A stretch of 64,000 bases of DNA from Pyropia yezoensis (Eukaryota > Rhodophyta > Bangiophyceae > Bangiales > Bangiaceae). The position numbers were made by a program, and so were the translations under genes. The notes beneath the pieces were generated by a model that saw nothing but the letters and a program-made list of their open reading frames with translations, ran no database searches and had not been told where the DNA came from. Positions 60,791 to 64,000 of this stretch are shown piece by piece (the stretch's first letter is position 1; the number at the start of each line of letters is the position of its first letter). The stretch covers positions 12,367,119 through 12,431,118 of the forward strand of contig CM020618.1 of assembly GCA_009829735.1 (NCBI GenBank), written 5' to 3'.

Positions 60791-62475
60791 TCACGCCGCA
60801 AGCGAGCCCCCCCCATGGGCGAGCCACACGTGGCGGCCTGTCCGGGCGACAGTCACCCCCCCCCCCCCCCCCCCCCCCCCTCCAGGGCCACCCCATCCCA
60901 TGCCACATCCCCCTCGGCGACCACCGTCACCGATACGACCCGCCAGGTGCCGCCGCCGCGGCGTTCGGGCGCCGGCGTGATGCCCAGCGCCCACTCCGCC
61001 GCCGCGCGGACGCCGTGGACGGGGAGGAGGGCCACCTCCAGTGCCCCCCCGCCGAGGGCCTCCCCCGGCGGGGGGCCAACGCGCCACGACCCCCACACCC
61101 GCCGCCCAGACGGGAGGCCCCGCCGCCCGCCGCACCCGTCGGCTTCGGCGTCGGCTGCGGCAGCGGCGGCGAGACCCGCGGAGGAGGTGGGCGGCAGCGC
61201 CGCCAGCAGCGCCGCCTGCCCCGCCGCGTCGATGACCCCCGATACGGTGGCGGGGAGGCGGCGGTGGATGCGGGCGGCGCGCGACACGGCGGGGGGAGTG
61301 AGGCCCATTAGGCCTGGCAGGGTGGTACCGTCGGCGGTGGTGGCGGAGAGGAGGTCGGCTACTGCACCGGGGGGGGGGTTGGCGCCGGTCGGGCGGCCGC
61401 CTTCCGTGCTGCTGGAGGCGGCAGCCGCGTCTGTGGTATGTCCCCAGCTACCCACCCCCGCGGCGGCAGCGGCGGCCGCCTGCTCCGCCATCCTCAGGGT
61501 ATAGACCACGTCCAGAGCCGCATCGGCCATGTCCCGCAGTCCCAGCCGGGTGGCGAGCGCGCCCCCCTTGCCGTCTGGCAACACGCCCAGCGGGGGCAGC
61601 CCGCCCTCATCCCAGCCCTTACCGGCCACCCCCCCCGCGGCTGCCACGACGCCACGGAGGACCTCTGCCAAGGTGCCCTCCCGCCCACCCCCCTCCACCG
61701 CCAGCACCGCCCTGTAGGCGGCCAGGCCGTCCACGCCGAGGGCGCCCAGCCGGTCTGCCGCGTCGCCGACTCGGGCGGGCGCCCACACCTCCACCCCACA
61801 CGGGGCGAGGCCCGCGGCAAGCAGCGGCCGGGCGACGGCATCAAACGCAACGGCCGCCGCGGCCGTCATCGCAGCGTCGGCGGGGGGCAGGACCGCCAGC
61901 AGCGGCGGCGGCGACGCCGACGACGCGGCCACGCCGCCCCCCCCGCCGACGCCGCCCGGCGGTGGCGGCCGGGGCAGCGCCGCCGCCGCCGCGGCGGCGG
62001 CGCGCGCCGCCGTCGACGCCGGCCGGAGCAGCAGCTCCACCGACACGGGCTCAGCCGCGACGGCGCCGCCGCGGCCGGCCGGGTGGTAGGTGAGGGCCAC
62101 CGCCGCGGCGGCGGCTGGCGGCGGCGGCACCACCCCCGACCGTAACGACGGGCGGGGCAGGAGCACCGGCTGCGACGCCGCGCCCGCGTCGGGTGAGGTC
62201 TGCCCACTGCCCGCACCGCCGGGGCTGCCACCGCCACCTCTACCATCGCCGCCGTCCAGGTCCGTGCCACCGCCACCGCCACCGCCGCCGCCCCCACTGT
62301 CGCTGCCGTCGCCCGTGGCGACGCGCGTCAGCGCCACGACGCGGCGCCACGGCACCAGCGGGGCGCCCGGCGGCGTCACCCCCGCAGCGGTCACCACCAG
62401 CTCCCCGCTCGTGATGCCATTGGGGGTGATGACCTGGGCGGCCAGCGGCAGCAGCGGGTCGGGGGGGCGGGGCAT
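60791..62475 (-). CDS. Sphingosine/diacylglycerol kinase-like protein (divergent)
   Basis: From ATG 62475 (MPRPPDPLLPLAAQVITPNG) the protein starts with a PH-like strand region (VPWRRVVALTRV) interrupted by Gly-rich inserts. A DAGK-catalytic-like core follows: LLAVLPPADAAMTAAAAVAF, RPLLAAGLAPCGVEVWAP, then YRAVLAVEGGGREGTLAEVL, where relatives have GGDGT, and LGVLPDGKGGALATRLGL, where relatives have P-x-G-(S/T)-x-N. The C-terminal beta region includes ALEVALLP and TWRVVSVTVVAEGDVAWDG. At a run of 25 C (60856-60880) the frame shifts; the more likely ending is VTVARTGRHVWLAHGGGSLA, stop at 60791. The altered GGDGT and missing Asn in the second motif mean activity is uncertain. Substrate is not assignable. 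Confidence 0.55.
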
Positions 62476-63639
62476 GGCACCCGTCGTAGAGGTCCGGCAG
62501 GGACAGAGGGGGACGGGCTGTGGCTGTGGGGGGCGGCAGGAGGGGGGGACGGCGCGAACCCGTTTCGCCGGCGACGATGCCAGGCGGGCGGTGCGCGGGC
62601 GTTGGGGAAGGGGGGGAGTAGTAGCGGGGGGATGAGGAGGGGGGGGGGGGGGGGAAGAGGGGGGTGGGCCGGAGCGGGGAAGGGCGGGAAGGGGGGGCAA
62701 GTGCCGCACCAGACGCAGCGGTACGGGATGGCAGGCGACCGTGCGGGGGGGGGCCGCGGCGGTGAGATCCTTCCTCCCAGAGCGGGGGGCAGGACCACCG
62801 ATGCGGGCGACGGCCGGCGCGCAGGGTGGGGCGGGTGTCCGCGGGCTAGAGCAGGCGGGCGAGAAGGGGAGTGGGGGGCAGCAGGGGTATGGCCGGGGGG
62901 GGGGTTGGGGGGGGGGAGGTGGGTGGGGGGAGGGGTGTGCGGAGCAGTCCAGGGGCAGGGGGTTCTGCCACGCAGCGGACGCCGGGCTGGCCGGGCTCGC
63001 GGCCGCCGCGTGTGGCTACGCTCTCAGCCCGGGGGGGGATGGATGACGTGCTCGGGCCACAGGCCCAAGCGAGGCTGCCCGCGCGCAGGCATCCCGCGCG
63101 CGGTGGCGGCGAAGCTGACCCTCCACTCCCGCGGCGGCCCGCTCCTTTGGCGTGGGAGCATGGGACGCCACCCCCCCCCCCCCGCCCCCCCCCCCCCCTC
63201 CCTCCCGCGCTGGCAGACGGCCGTCCGCGCACCCCCGCGGCTGTGGCTACGGGCGTTGCGCGCGCGGCGTGCGACTGTGTGGCTGATAGCCGCTCCCGCG
63301 CAAAGCGCCGCGCCGCCGCCAGGACTGCTGGTGTGCGCCGCGGTTACGGCGGGGGTCTTGTGTGCTGTGTGTGCACACCCCCACCTGCCCTGCCACACCC
63401 TGGGGCTATGGGACGAGCTGTCATCACGGGGGGGGGGGGAAAGAATGTGTACGACGCGTGGGAGAGCAGGGCAGCGGGGTGGACGCAGGGGGGGGGGGGG
63501 GGCGGCGCAGGGGCGGGATCCCCGCCCAAGAGAGGGGGGGGTCGTTGGCGTGTGTCGCGACGTCGCGCCGCGGCGGTGGCTGCCGCTCCCGCCGCTTGGG
63601 CAGAGGGGAGAGGGGGGGGAGCAGAGCGGGGGGCAGGAC
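62476..63639. other. Homopolymer-rich intergenic region
   Basis: About 1.16 kb with many G- and C-runs of 8-14 bases (for example 62639-62655 and 63173-63198). Frames cross these runs on both strands and show no domain. The promoter of the lipid-kinase-like gene should lie at its left end. Confidence 0.4.
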
Positions 63640-64000
63640 GCTCCAGGCGGGGCCCGCTGCCCGGCACACGTCTGGCACCAGCCGACGACGCGCAGTTGCT
63701 TGCGACGGCCGCCCCTAGACGGCTCCATACCACCCTGAGCGTTACGGCGGCGGCGGCCGCGACGGGCACCCCCGTCGACACGGTCCTTGGCCGCATCGAC
63801 GCCCTCGTGGCGGCCGGCGTGTACGGGTCGGCGACGGCAGCCGAGGGGCACTCCCGCCCCCGCGTTCTCGCCCTGCCGCCGACCCAGACGCGCTGGCGCT
63901 GCAGCTGCATGCTGCCGCCGTGGCGGCCCGCCGCCCAGCAGGTCCGCCGCCGCCGGGAGGTGATGGCGCTCGCGGGTGGCAGCGACTGCATGGCGGCGGC
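63640..64000 (+). CDS. Possible partial coding frame at the right edge
   Basis: An open plus-strand frame reads LPGTRLAPADDAQLLATAA, RRLHTTLSVTAAAAATGTPV, then DTVLGRIDALVAAGVYG. Its composition is more balanced than the neighbouring frames and one helix is plausible, but I recognise no family and the sequence ends at the window edge. It may be chance. Confidence 0.25.

Noticed and set aside
60231-60980. Long plus-strand frames rich in Ala, Gly and Arg
   Set aside because: They are driven by GGC/AGC repeats and lie antisense to the lipid-kinase-like gene; no domain is visible.
1-64000. tRNA, rRNA and CRISPR features
   Set aside because: No cloverleaf with a plausible T-arm, no rRNA core sequence and no regularly spaced repeats were seen; a covariance-model search would be needed to exclude a missed small RNA.

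Overview
The window is nuclear DNA of a GC-rich, intron-poor photosynthetic eukaryote. A bangiophyte red alga of the Porphyra/Pyropia kind fits best, but that is an inference. It rests on the long Ala/Gly/Pro-rich tracts, the few short GT-AG introns (166-414 nt), genes for plastid-type proteins (DUF3119, an ABC1 kinase, a small plastid-like membrane protein), a plant-type sterol reductase, and the heavy transposon load. No RNA gene, CRISPR array or prokaryote-style operon was seen.

Layout. 1-4188: a minus-strand M20 metallopeptidase, running off the left edge, stands head to head with an RMD1/DUF155 gene. 4189-6156: two back-to-back TA-flanked inverted-repeat elements. 7089-11269: a near-complete PIF/Harbinger DNA transposon with a Myb-like ORF1 and a DDE transposase. 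11510-13814: a DUF3119 plastid protein and a 7-dehydrocholesterol reductase, convergent. 14965-15600: a decayed DUF5060 glycosidase piece. 16760-21688: a membrane-anchored protein tyrosine phosphatase and an LTA4H-type M1 aminopeptidase, both spliced. 22171-22524: a small membrane protein gene. 23133-27550: repeats, a BED-finger fragment and one doubtful gene. 27255-38521: a hAT-like element split by a young Ty3 chromovirus (27826-37619, 407-bp LTRs that look identical, 5-bp target duplication). 40103-53725: a second hAT element with an exact 8-bp target duplication, its transposase gene split by another Ty3 chromovirus (42361-53077). 55225-62475: a fasciclin protein, an ABC1 kinase and a lipid-kinase-like gene. 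62476-64000: mostly homopolymer-rich DNA.

The most interesting signal is shared by the two Ty3 elements. They have different LTRs and diverged pol genes, yet each carries a large open frame on the strand opposite gag-pol, next to its 3' LTR and converging on pol. The two antisense proteins look homologous to each other over a central block and a C-terminal helical block, and match no family I can name. In both elements the LTR beside the antisense frame has a TATA motif pointing into it. Both elements also share a primer-site-like sequence, and both sit inside hAT-family DNA. A second theme is that at least two host genes change frame exactly at poly-C/poly-G runs of 20-25 bases, more likely an assembly artefact than gene death.
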